Position numbers and translations under genes: made by a program. A stretch of 64,000 bases of DNA from Anaerolineaceae bacterium. GTDB taxonomy: Bacteria; Chloroflexota; Anaerolineae; Aggregatilineales; Phototrophicaceae. Shown one piece after another: positions 51,322-59,979 of this stretch (position 1 is its first letter; each line of letters opens with the position of its first letter). The stretch spans positions 250,052-314,051 of the forward strand of contig PABP01000035.1 in the NCBI GenBank assembly GCA_002699585.1, read 5' to 3'. A model generated the notes under the pieces. It had not been told where the DNA came from, did not search any database, and worked only from the letters and a program-made list of their open reading frames with translations.

Positions 51322-52107
51322 CTACATGTCCATGTCGACAGAGATGGCGAGTACAGGCTGTGACTCTTCTTGAATGTCAGCTTCAGGCTGCAACTCAACA
51401 CGCTGAATAGTCGGTGGAGAGTATAGTTCCATTGTCATCGCTCGCTGCATCCGCGTCTTGAAGGGGTCGGCTGGACCCTGTTTAAACAGTCTGGGATCGT
51501 CGCGGTTTGGGTCAAGTGTGCCGTTCTCAATGGCAATGCGCTCAACCATGTTCATTTCTTCCTGCAAACCGTCAATTGGGCGAATGCTCTTCAGAATAGT
51601 CTGTTCACGACGAGCATCATTAACGGTGTCGTACTCACCCAATGCAATGGATTCCATGTAAGGCTTGCCATCCCGCTCCCAGGTTTTCAGACTCTGCAGC
51701 TCGAACGTTCCACCGGAGTTAGGCACAATATCATAGGTGTAGTTGAGAGTCGCCAGTTCCTGCTCGCGATCAGTTGAAAAGGGGTCGGGTGGGCCATCTG
51801 TAAACATGCGGCCATCGCTACGTGCATAGTCAAGCGTGCCTTCTGAAAGCGCTAGAGATTCGGCTAACTGCATGGATACTTCCAAGCCTTCCGTGCCTCG
51901 TAGTTCAACCAAGTCGTGCATATCTTGATGCACAGCACTAATGCTGTTATAGGTACCCAGCTTCAATTTCTGTTCACCGCCACTCCAGGTTTTCACCGCC
52001 TCCAGAATGGGTGTGAAGTCATCATCGAAACTTTGCTCGAAGTAATACATGGGCTTTTCGCTATATGTTGAGTCAGTACGACTTGAATCAGTAAATGTAG
52101 GGTTCAT
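51322..52107 (-). CDS. Internally duplicated protein downstream of VirB4
   Basis: The 261-residue protein starts at the ATG 52107 after GGGAG; a TTG six codons earlier is inside that site. It consists of two copies of one ~95-residue domain: the first shows VKTWSGGEQKLKLGTYNS ... SEGTLDYARSDGRMFTDGPPDPF, and the second LKTWERDGKPYMESIALGEYDT ... ENGTLDPNRDDPRLFKQGPADPF. The family is not recognised. It has no signal peptide, so it works inside the cell. Its position after the VirB4 gene suggests a role in conjugation. Confidence 0.6.
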   Translation of the reverse strand: MNPTFTDSSRTDSTYSEKPMYYFEQSFDDDFTPILEAVKTWSGGEQKLKLGTYNSISAVHQDMHDLVELRGTEGLEVSMQLAESLALSEGTLDYARSDGRMFTDGPPDPFSTDREQELATLNYTYDIVPNSGGTFELQSLKTWERDGKPYMESIALGEYDTVNDARREQTILKSIRPIDGLQEEMNMVERIAIENGTLDPNRDDPRLFKQGPADPFKTRMQRAMTMELYSPPTIQRVELQPEADIQEESQPVLAISVDMDM

Positions 52108-52128
52108 GATTTTCTCCCTTATCAAACG

Positions 52129-54303
52129 CTAGGTATTGCTGAAACGAGCGTATTCCCCATCGGAGGGACGGTTGTAGAGATACCAAATGCCTTCATCCTG
52201 TACATCGAACAGATAGTGGAAGCGCGGCAGGTTGGCGATGATGTCCAGATGCTGGGCATTGAAGTGTTGAAACGCAGGATCATCGCGAAACACATGCAGC
52301 CCCTGTCGCTGGTTGAAAATCACGCGAATGGGACAATTCTCGAACACCAGCCGCGCTTTGTTTTCAAGAAAGACGGTCATCTGCTGATCAACCACCACCA
52401 ATTTCTTGCGACGGGTACGAAACGTCTTGGCGGCTTCAATCAGGAAATCAAGCAGCGAAGGATGACGCATCAAGCGATAGACCTCATCGACTGCGATGAT
52501 TCTGGGAGATTCATCGCTCAGGCTGTCGCGACGAATAGCGGACAGCACCTGTGTGTAGGCAATCGCCAGCATGATCGGATCCTGCTCCATTTCGTGGAAG
52601 GAGAAGACCTGTGGCTGGGCCTTGTTTCGTGTGGATAAATCCATGTTGGTCGGCCCGTTGACAAAAGCCGCCCAGGGACCACGCCCGGTACACAGTCCAG
52701 CAATTTCATCCGCCAGATCGCAGGCAATGCGCAGCAAGTGTTCCTTGTCACCCAGGCCAGAGAGCACGTCGCACACAGTCTCGGTAAGGGGAGCAATCTC
52801 AGGTGTAATGGTTCGCCAATCGTCGAAACCGCTGTAGAGCAGTTCGAGCGCTTCACCGAGCAGCGCCCGTTCCTGGTTGGCTTTCTGGTCACCTGACAAC
52901 TGGCGTCCAAGCAGGGTTTCATACAGGCGAATGGTGTGGGATTTTTGCTCAACTAGCGTCGGGAACATGACATCCTGTGGATTGAGGCAGGTATGTTGGG
53001 CACTCATCACATACCAGGGAATATTGAGTGCATGTGCCAGATGAGCACCATGTCCCATCGGTTCCAGCAGCGTGAAAGGCACATTCTCTTCAGCCCACTG
53101 CCTTAGAAGCAAACAGTTGAGGGCAAAAGTCTTGCCATAGCCGCTGACACCCACCCAGACTTCATGGGTGGCACGCTTATCCCGCCAGGAATTATGAAAT
53201 ACCGGATAGTTTGCACCTGCCGCTTCGCCGCGCAGTGTGCCCTCCAGCCCAGAGAGTTTACGATAACCCAAGGGTGCGAACAGCAGGGCCAGCTCACGCG
53301 ATGTCACGGGCCAAGTGGTGTGTGGAACAGCGATTTCAGTGGTGGATTGGGCAGCAAAAAACCGAGCTGCCTGTGCCTGCGCCTCGCCGATTTCAGCACG
53401 CAGCAAGAACCAGGGTTTCATGGCATCCATGATGTGATTGACACGCTGCTTGAGCGTGGTCAGATCATCTGCCGCAACTGCAATCACAATCTGCACATCA
53501 TGCAGCGCATCGCCTAGATTGAGTTCGGATAGGGTTTGGCGACAGTCGTTGACCTTTTTAAGCGAACGGCTGTCCTCGCCGCGCAGGGTTGCCAGATGCA
53601 CGGAGTAGGCCTGGACTACATTCTCAATTTCATTAATCGCTTCGTTGTGTGTCCATGTTTTGGCGATGTCGACGCATAGTGCCAGCGGGAAATTGGTGCG
53701 TAGAAGTTGGGCCATTGGACGTCCAAAATCCCAGATCGTTGGCTGAAATTGATAGCTGGCGAGCATTGCATAGAAAGGTCGGTGACTCCCTTCTCCGCTC
53801 GGCGCTAGATGCCAGTTGGTATACTGTCGATTGGGTGCAGCCAGATAATAGTCGCCCGAAAAAAGTGCAGGCCATTTGGCGGGTATGGCGACGGTATCCA
53901 GTGCTGCCGACACACCACGACTCAACGCGCGTGTGCTTGTACCGCGTTCGGTCCAGAAGGCGAGTCCACATATCGCCCGTTGATACTCAGCTTCGGATTG
54001 TAGCCGTTCGTAGTGGCGGCGATATTCCATGAGCAGCGCCTGCCGTTGGCCATTCTCAGTATTGAGAGCTGAAGTCACCACCTGATTGATGCGCGGCGAA
54101 AGGTCGGCTGGAAGTTGCCAGGTCACGAAGCGTGCGGGTCCAGTCAGACCGCGCAGCCACAGACTGAAGCGATTCTGCAATGACTGCAGTCCGTCAGATG
54201 TGCCGTGCAGCATGATGTCAAACGGATCGACCAGCAACGTATGAGAGGTAGGGGCCATGCGTCTGGATGTCATGCGCTTGGACTTGGTACGGGGCTCAAA
54301 CAT
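52129..54303 (-). CDS. VirB4/TrbE-type conjugation ATPase
   Basis: The 724-residue protein has an N-terminal domain of ~330 residues and a C-terminal ATPase. Walker A is GVSGYGKTFALN, Walker B IIAVDEVYRLMRHPSL, and the VirB4 features FRTRRKKLVVVDQQM and IFNQRQ follow. It powers assembly of the secretion channel at the inner face of the membrane. Together with VirD4 it gives the two ATPases expected of a reduced type IV secretion system in a monoderm host. Confidence 0.92.
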   Translation of the reverse strand: MFEPRTKSKRMTSRRMAPTSHTLLVDPFDIMLHGTSDGLQSLQNRFSLWLRGLTGPARFVTWQLPADLSPRINQVVTSALNTENGQRQALLMEYRRHYERLQSEAEYQRAICGLAFWTERGTSTRALSRGVSAALDTVAIPAKWPALFSGDYYLAAPNRQYTNWHLAPSGEGSHRPFYAMLASYQFQPTIWDFGRPMAQLLRTNFPLALCVDIAKTWTHNEAINEIENVVQAYSVHLATLRGEDSRSLKKVNDCRQTLSELNLGDALHDVQIVIAVAADDLTTLKQRVNHIMDAMKPWFLLRAEIGEAQAQAARFFAAQSTTEIAVPHTTWPVTSRELALLFAPLGYRKLSGLEGTLRGEAAGANYPVFHNSWRDKRATHEVWVGVSGYGKTFALNCLLLRQWAEENVPFTLLEPMGHGAHLAHALNIPWYVMSAQHTCLNPQDVMFPTLVEQKSHTIRLYETLLGRQLSGDQKANQERALLGEALELLYSGFDDWRTITPEIAPLTETVCDVLSGLGDKEHLLRIACDLADEIAGLCTGRGPWAAFVNGPTNMDLSTRNKAQPQVFSFHEMEQDPIMLAIAYTQVLSAIRRDSLSDESPRIIAVDEVYRLMRHPSLLDFLIEAAKTFRTRRKKLVVVDQQMTVFLENKARLVFENCPIRVIFNQRQGLHVFRDDPAFQHFNAQHLDIIANLPRFHYLFDVQDEGIWYLYNRPSDGEYARFSNT

Positions 54304-54306
54304 GGC

Positions 54307-54831
54307 TCAATCTTCCTTGCCTGACAAATCAGGTACAGGCATATCAAAGTCGTCTACGACTAGCAGGCGTGTACTATGGCCTTTGCCATCTTGCTGTGCT
54401 TCCCATTTCCGTGCTTCACACACGTCGCTGTAGATGGCCCATTGGCTATCTTTTGATCTCAAGTCAGCCTTTTGGTTTTGGAAGATGTCTTTGCTTCGTA
54501 AGTACGTGTCATTCGTATTCAGATTCAGTGCGAGTACGAGTTGGCTGGCTGTACCTGTGGAATTTTCAGATGCAACCAGCAGCAAACGGGCACGCCAACC
54601 AAGAACTAACCGCTGCCATAACGGCAGCCCACCGCGACTACCTGACAGCATCAGCAGCAATATGAAACTGCCAACCAGAATGGGTAAGCTCATGGTTGCA
54701 AAGGGCGTCATACGGCTGCCCATGAAGAGGAAGACCGCGCCAGTCCCGCTGAAGATCAGGCGCTTCATCGAGATACTGCCGAAACCCTTCTCCTCGCGCA
54801 GCCGCACATTGGACTTGAATTGAGCAGCCAT
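54307..54831 (-). CDS. Inner-membrane protein in VirB3 position
   Basis: The 174-residue protein starts at the ATG 54831; a longer in-frame opening upstream overlaps the pilin-like gene and lacks membrane character. Two adjacent membrane helices occur near residues 25-60 (LIFSGTGAVFLFM, LPILVGSFILLLML), followed by a cytoplasmic tail of ~110 residues. The position directly upstream of VirB4 and the paired N-terminal helices resemble VirB3/PrgI-type subunits, but sequence identity to them is not evident. Confidence 0.6.
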   Translation of the reverse strand: MAAQFKSNVRLREEKGFGSISMKRLIFSGTGAVFLFMGSRMTPFATMSLPILVGSFILLLMLSGSRGGLPLWQRLVLGWRARLLLVASENSTGTASQLVLALNLNTNDTYLRSKDIFQNQKADLRSKDSQWAIYSDVCEARKWEAQQDGKGHSTRLLVVDDFDMPVPDLSGKED

Positions 54832-54835
54832 CGTA

Positions 54836-55087
54836 TCAACCTGTGGTGATGCCCAATGCCGCGAGACCCCCGCCACCGACGAAGACCAGTAGCAGCAAGC
54901 CGATGGTGACCTGGGTCGCCATGCGCGGATTGTCGCGCTTCCAGTCGGAGATGAGTGGCCAGGACGAGCCAAGGTACATAATGGCCAGGCCGATCATGCC
55001 GATCACGGCCATGCTGCCGCTGATCGCCAACAACAGATCTTCAAGCTGGGTGAAAAATGTCTCAACTGAACCAGGAATATCATTCAT
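54836..55087 (-). CDS. VirB2/TrbC-like pilin-type membrane protein
   Basis: The 83-residue protein has two membrane helices (about 18-40 and 58-80) separated by a short charged loop (SDWKRDNPRM), with Gly-rich ends. This is the layout of VirB2/TrbC subunits, although no long signal peptide is present. It ends four bases before the next gene. It would form the channel or a pilus-like core. Confidence 0.65.
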   Translation of the reverse strand: MNDIPGSVETFFTQLEDLLLAISGSMAVIGMIGLAIMYLGSSWPLISDWKRDNPRMATQVTIGLLLLVFVGGGGLAALGITTG

Positions 55088-55119
55088 GAGAAAACCTTTC
55101 TGATATTAAGAAACTAAAG

Positions 55120-56787
55120 TCAGGGAATGTGAAGCATGTATTCGCGTTCTAGCAGAAAAAGACGCGCGTCAGATTGGCTCATAGATGGACCTGAATGTTG
55201 ACCTGAATACGGAAAGGTCAGATTCAATGAACACACAGCACCACCAGCTAATTGGGAAGGTAGATCGCTAGTGGTGGGGAAAGTCGGGATGCCCATCTCG
55301 TCCAGATGTATCGCCTGTCCTGCCAGTGACACCGGATTGCTATGTGGATTAAAGAGCTGAACTGTCACTTCAAGTTGGTCATCAGCGATGGCGATGCTCT
55401 CAACCTGTACCACAAGGTCGGCCACAGTAAGTACAGGTTCTGGCTGTCGAATCGAAAGTGCAAATGACGTTTCGCTTTCGCCACTGATTACAGTCCCGGT
55501 GGATACGGTCAAGACTGCCGATTCGAGATGCTCAGGTATCTCGAACCGCAGTCGACTGGTAAGCGTGGTGTGCGCTGGAATCTCATCTGGCAGCGTATGC
55601 GTTACAGGGCGAAGGTCGTCCCCGGTCGCAATCTGCAGCAACCAATTGAGGTTGGATGTGAGAATAGGTTCAGTCTGTGTGCTAATCTCAACATCGACTG
55701 CCAGCACAATGGGTCCAGTTGAAAAAGGTTGCTGTGATTGTAGCTGCTGCGATTGGTCAACTAAGCTGGCATCCAGAACACGAATAAAAATGCCGTCTCC
55801 GATTTCCACAGCGACGCCCATAGGCGTGTTAACAGTCAGTTCGCCTGCTTCGAGACGCTCAATCTCATTGCCAGCTTCGTATCTGGCCAAGATAACCGTG
55901 CGCTTATCGGTTAGCAAACCATCTGGCGCATATTCACCAATCAGGACCAGCGCCAGACCAGGCGTAACTTGCTGGAAAATGCTCGATGTCTGGCGCACCA
56001 CTTCTTGCGTGTTCTCATATAGGAAGGTCAGGACTGCGCCCGTGTTCATTTGTAGTTCAAAGCGTGTACCAGGTTGTAACGACTCCATAAACGCCGCATT
56101 CTCATCGCTGAAAGGGATACCCAGCACAGGCCGTACAATCAGGCCCGAAACCCATGAAGCCACATCTGGATTCGGATCGAAACGCCAGTCGGCTGTCTCG
56201 ACGCTGCGCTCCTGAACGACGAATACCCGTGAGCGTGTCGCATCAGGTGGATAGATTTGCAAGAGCACCGGATAGTAATCCTTGCTGAGTGGCTCACCAT
56301 CACGGATGACGCGGTCGGCTTCTTCAAGTGCCAGCGGTGTCGGCGTTGGGCTAATTGCCGGTGTGGCAGTTGCCGTCATGGAGGGTGTGATATCGAGTGC
56401 CACAGCGCTTGAATCGTCGCCACCAGAGAAAGTCGTCACCAGAAACAAAATGACCAGGCCCGCCAATGGCAGCAAAAGAAGTCCCAATAATCGGGGTACG
56501 CCACTGCGGACGGGCTGAATCAGCGATTCCTCGGGTGGCATCTCGTGTTGTTCACGCGCCGCCTGCCGAATATGATCAGGCACAATCGCCCAGCGCGTGC
56601 CTACCGGAACCAGGGACTGCTGCTTGTAAGCAGCAATGAGCTGACGCAGCACGCGCAGTTCGGCAGCATCGTCGAGTGTGGCGTTGGCCTTCTGCAACTC
56701 ACGCTGATACACGCGCCGATAGTAGGCCTGGCGCTCGGCAGGGACTGCATCCCACTGGTGATCCAGGCGATTCTGAGTCTGTGTCAT
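55120..56787 (-). CDS. Single-pass conjugation protein with large external part
   Basis: The 555-residue protein has a cytoplasmic N-terminus of ~110 helical residues (LDHQWDAVPAERQAYYRRVYQ), one membrane helix (about 110-130), a Thr/Pro-rich linker (TATATPAISPTPTP) and ~400 residues of beta-rich external domain. Its start overlaps the VirB6-like gene by four bases. Topology and place in the operon resemble VirB8/TcpC-type channel proteins of monoderms, but the external part is larger and not recognised. Confidence 0.6.
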   Translation of the reverse strand: MTQTQNRLDHQWDAVPAERQAYYRRVYQRELQKANATLDDAAELRVLRQLIAAYKQQSLVPVGTRWAIVPDHIRQAAREQHEMPPEESLIQPVRSGVPRLLGLLLLPLAGLVILFLVTTFSGGDDSSAVALDITPSMTATATPAISPTPTPLALEEADRVIRDGEPLSKDYYPVLLQIYPPDATRSRVFVVQERSVETADWRFDPNPDVASWVSGLIVRPVLGIPFSDENAAFMESLQPGTRFELQMNTGAVLTFLYENTQEVVRQTSSIFQQVTPGLALVLIGEYAPDGLLTDKRTVILARYEAGNEIERLEAGELTVNTPMGVAVEIGDGIFIRVLDASLVDQSQQLQSQQPFSTGPIVLAVDVEISTQTEPILTSNLNWLLQIATGDDLRPVTHTLPDEIPAHTTLTSRLRFEIPEHLESAVLTVSTGTVISGESETSFALSIRQPEPVLTVADLVVQVESIAIADDQLEVTVQLFNPHSNPVSLAGQAIHLDEMGIPTFPTTSDLPSQLAGGAVCSLNLTFPYSGQHSGPSMSQSDARLFLLEREYMLHIP

Positions 56788-59099
56788 GACGTCTCCTCGT
56801 CATGGCTTTCAGGCGTGGAGCCGTGCGCTTCAATGAAGTTGCTTGTGGCAATTTCTATTGCTGCGGGTTGAAGCGACATTGGTTGGGGTGATGGCGCGTG
56901 ATGAATAGCAATTGCCTGTGGTAAGGCTCTGGCAGCCGCTTCTAGTGCGCGAACAGCACGATTCATATCGGTGGAGGAACGCGATTCATTACCTGGATTC
57001 TGCCTGAGCGCGGCTTTCAAGCTTGTGGACAATCCCGCTTCGGTACGGGCTTCGGTCACGACTTGTTGCACCTGGTTCGGTGTAGCATTAAGGCCAACAG
57101 CCTGTTTAACAAAATGCCCCACAGCCGCAGTGTGTTGCCCAAAAGGATAGGTGTTGGGTGCAGTCGGAATCCCAGCTTGCTGCGCCACTGCATTTGTGGC
57201 CTGCTGATGGGTAATGCCAGGCGATGACTGGCCAGCCAGGTTGTTTCGTGTCATGCCAGATACAGCCGCAGAAAGCGCTGTCGCCAGCTCGGGAGCCTGA
57301 AGCACATACTGCCCTGATGCCCGCTGCTCAGCCTGATGAAAACTCTGCGACAGCGTTCGCAGCGTCTCCATGCTCATGGGTACGCTGGTTGATCCAGCAA
57401 CCTGTGTCTTGAGAGCACTGACGAACGCGTCCGATGTAGGATGAAGCTGAGGCTGCTCGCTGCGAAGGTTGCGAATCGCCGTCGCGACTTCGCTCATATC
57501 ATCTTCGGTATGCGCATCCAGTAGACGGGCAATTTCAGGGGCCATCACCGGACCAAAGGCAGCGTTCAGACCACTCTGAGCAGTCTGCAAATCAGATGCT
57601 TGATAATAATTGCGAACGATTTCTTCAGGATGTGAATGTGCCGAATGGGTACATTCTGAGGTCGCTGTGTCTGAATCCTGTGATGCTGCGCGTTTCGGTA
57701 ACACAGCACCTGCGAGCACCGGACCGAGCGCCGTTCTGGCAACAGCACCTTCCGCAAACTCGGAGGCAACCTGGCCGAAGCGTGTGCCGCGCAAGTTGGG
57801 CATCAGTGAGGTCATGTAAGCAGCTCGCAGCAGCGTTGGGTTGCTACCGAAGGCGATGCCTGCCGACTGCGCCAGCGAATTGCCTGAACCGAGCGCTAGC
57901 GCCGTGCCGACCGCTCCCATCGCACCACCAGTAGCCATCCCCACAGCACCCGCTGCGGCACTTCCGGGTGAGGGGATGGTTCCGCCAGTGACCTGACTCA
58001 TGGCACTGAACAATCGGTTGATCCCGTTCCAGATCGCTTTTAAGGAAGCAAGTAATAATACAGCGACTAAGAGTAGTCCAACCAGCGCCGTGCCAAATGT
58101 CACGACCGCATTGCCTGTGACTGCCCCGACAAGCACAAAGCTGATAATGAGCGATAGAAATAGCGACATGATGATCGATTGCACGAACAGCTCAATCACC
58201 AGATCAAGCACGCTCCAAACCAGCACTTCAGTGTGTTTGAAGAAAGCGAACAGGATGGCGATGAAGGCTGAGGCAAAAGCCAGTCCCATGGCAATGGCCA
58301 GCGCCAGATGAATGATCTGTTCCAGCACGCCAAACAGCGCCACCAGGATGCCCATCAGCAGCCGTGAAATACCCTGAACCCCACGGCCAATCGCCGTTTC
58401 GCGTTCAACCTGCCCCATACCAGGGAAAGCTGCGCTGCCCGTTGCTGGATCGAAGTATCCACCTTCATTGAGAAATGACCAGGGCAGTCGTTCTACCGGG
58501 TGTGGGGCGCTGTCAGGTGCGATGACGTCATAGCCATCCGCGCCAATATAACTCATGGCGACATCCAGCCCGTCCACATCCTGATCCGAGGGAAGAAAGG
58601 GTGCGAACTGATTGACAGGCTCTGGAATGGGTGCTTCGGTGCCGTTGCCAATATCCGACAGTACGGCCAGTGCACCGCCGCCATCGGCCATGATCGCCAG
58701 CCCCTGCTGATAGAAGGTATCGGCAATGTCACGGCGTGCGTCTTCGATGCCACCATAAATCTGGGCACCCCCCTGAAAGAGCAGCAGCGCCACCAGAAAC
58801 CAGACCACGGCACTCTTGAATTCGACCACACGCACCCGCAGAAACATGGCGATCAGGTAGGAAAGCGCCAGAATCAGCAGCGCAATGGTGAAGGTCGGTA
58901 CGAGGAAGATACCCGTTTGTGCGCCAAGTGCGTTCAGCAGTGGTGTGAAGGCCTGTGTCACCAGCCAATCGGTCAGTGACATGACCACGTATCCAGTTAG
59001 CAGGAGTGCTCGCTCCAGGCTCCAGATCACAGCAGCCATTTCAAACAGCACACTGTAAACGAGCTGCATCACCGGAACCACAATGGCACCATCTAGCAT
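56784..59099 (-). CDS. VirB6/TrbL-type polytopic conjugation protein
   Basis: The protein has 771 residues from the ATG 59099 (GGGAGG upstream); the frame is open further upstream but without membrane character. The first ~420 residues hold about eight membrane helices, including the gene's most hydrophobic stretch near residue 290-380. The rest is a long Gln/Ala/Ser-rich, mainly helical tail that would lie in the cytoplasm. This matches TrbL/VirB6 proteins with large C-terminal extensions in monoderm elements. Confidence 0.78.
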   Translation of the reverse strand: MLDGAIVVPVMQLVYSVLFEMAAVIWSLERALLLTGYVVMSLTDWLVTQAFTPLLNALGAQTGIFLVPTFTIALLILALSYLIAMFLRVRVVEFKSAVVWFLVALLLFQGGAQIYGGIEDARRDIADTFYQQGLAIMADGGGALAVLSDIGNGTEAPIPEPVNQFAPFLPSDQDVDGLDVAMSYIGADGYDVIAPDSAPHPVERLPWSFLNEGGYFDPATGSAAFPGMGQVERETAIGRGVQGISRLLMGILVALFGVLEQIIHLALAIAMGLAFASAFIAILFAFFKHTEVLVWSVLDLVIELFVQSIIMSLFLSLIISFVLVGAVTGNAVVTFGTALVGLLLVAVLLLASLKAIWNGINRLFSAMSQVTGGTIPSPGSAAAGAVGMATGGAMGAVGTALALGSGNSLAQSAGIAFGSNPTLLRAAYMTSLMPNLRGTRFGQVASEFAEGAVARTALGPVLAGAVLPKRAASQDSDTATSECTHSAHSHPEEIVRNYYQASDLQTAQSGLNAAFGPVMAPEIARLLDAHTEDDMSEVATAIRNLRSEQPQLHPTSDAFVSALKTQVAGSTSVPMSMETLRTLSQSFHQAEQRASGQYVLQAPELATALSAAVSGMTRNNLAGQSSPGITHQQATNAVAQQAGIPTAPNTYPFGQHTAAVGHFVKQAVGLNATPNQVQQVVTEARTEAGLSTSLKAALRQNPGNESRSSTDMNRAVRALEAAARALPQAIAIHHAPSPQPMSLQPAAIEIATSNFIEAHGSTPESHDEETS

Positions 59100-59124
59100 G
59101 GTCGTCCTCCCTTGTGCGCCAAAC

Positions 59125-59979
59125 CTATACTCCACACCAGGTACACCATTCCGGAAAGTCCGGTCGTGATGTGGGTGTACTAGTCGGTCGTCCAGCGGCT
59201 GGAGTCGGAATATTGGGATTTCTGCCAGGGTTGGTGTTGCACGGCGGTTGGGCATCCGTTAGCCAGTAAGCGATATTGCCACCTACTAAATCGCCTGCGC
59301 GTTCGCTCGCCAGCGGATCGAGAATCCAGCCAAGCTGCGTTGGTGTGCCTATCGGGGTGAAGGCTGCCAGTTGCACCCGCAATGATTCACCAGTAGCGAG
59401 TGTGATCGCGTCTAGCATGTTGGCTGTCAGGTGGATGCCTGCCGCCTGTGCTGCCTCCGCCGACGCCCACCACTGCCCATATTGCATACCCGAGTCAGTC
59501 CGCACTTTGGCGATGAAGACCTGCCCACCGGGCAGCGCCGCGTAGGTCTCTGAGCCAATATTCTCGATTTCGACGAACCAAGTCACGACCTGTCTGTTGT
59601 CGATGACGACAGTCTGTAGATCATCGATTCTCAAGCGCAGACGCACCGCCGAATCGAATCCGCCAATATAGACATCCGCTCCCAGCGAGAAACCACCCGT
59701 CACAATAAATGGCGTTGGCGAAGGCCAGGGCGTTAAGGTTGGACGCGGCGTGCTAGTGGCTCGCGGTAGGTAGTATCCCGGCGTGCCTCCAAATGGCGGC
59801 ACATAGATTGGAGGGGCTATTGAGGTCGGCGGCTGAGTGTGGGTCGGCAGCGGCACGCTAGTGGCACAGATGAACTGCGGCACATCCAGAATCCGCACCT
59901 GTGAGGGCTGCACATTGCACGCCAGGATCATCAGGCAGAGAAAGAGAATTGCCAGCATGGAGCTGATAGCAGTTTTCAT
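59125..59979 (-). CDS. Conjugation-operon lipoprotein with Pro-rich linker
   Basis: The 284-residue protein has a lipoprotein signal (LMILAC, lipidated Cys21), a Pro/Thr-rich spacer and a beta-rich domain around LRLRIDDLQTVVIDNRQVVTWFVEIENIG. Its start overlaps the preceding exported protein by four bases. It would sit on the cell surface and may serve as a stalk or adhesin of the conjugation machine. The family is not recognised. Confidence 0.65.
   Translation of the reverse strand: MKTAISSMLAILFLCLMILACNVQPSQVRILDVPQFICATSVPLPTHTQPPTSIAPPIYVPPFGGTPGYYLPRATSTPRPTLTPWPSPTPFIVTGGFSLGADVYIGGFDSAVRLRLRIDDLQTVVIDNRQVVTWFVEIENIGSETYAALPGGQVFIAKVRTDSGMQYGQWWASAEAAQAAGIHLTANMLDAITLATGESLRVQLAAFTPIGTPTQLGWILDPLASERAGDLVGGNIAYWLTDAQPPCNTNPGRNPNIPTPAAGRPTSTPTSRPDFPEWCTWCGV

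Noticed and set aside
55388-56215. Plus-strand open frame of 275 codons rich in Ser and Thr
   Set aside because: It lies antisense to the 555-residue conjugation protein, which is in a continuous operon with coupled starts.
58329-58340. CGCCAAACAGCG, one mismatch from the copper-regulon palindrome
   Set aside because: It is inside the VirB6-like coding region, without promoter context, and differs at another position than the two accepted variants.
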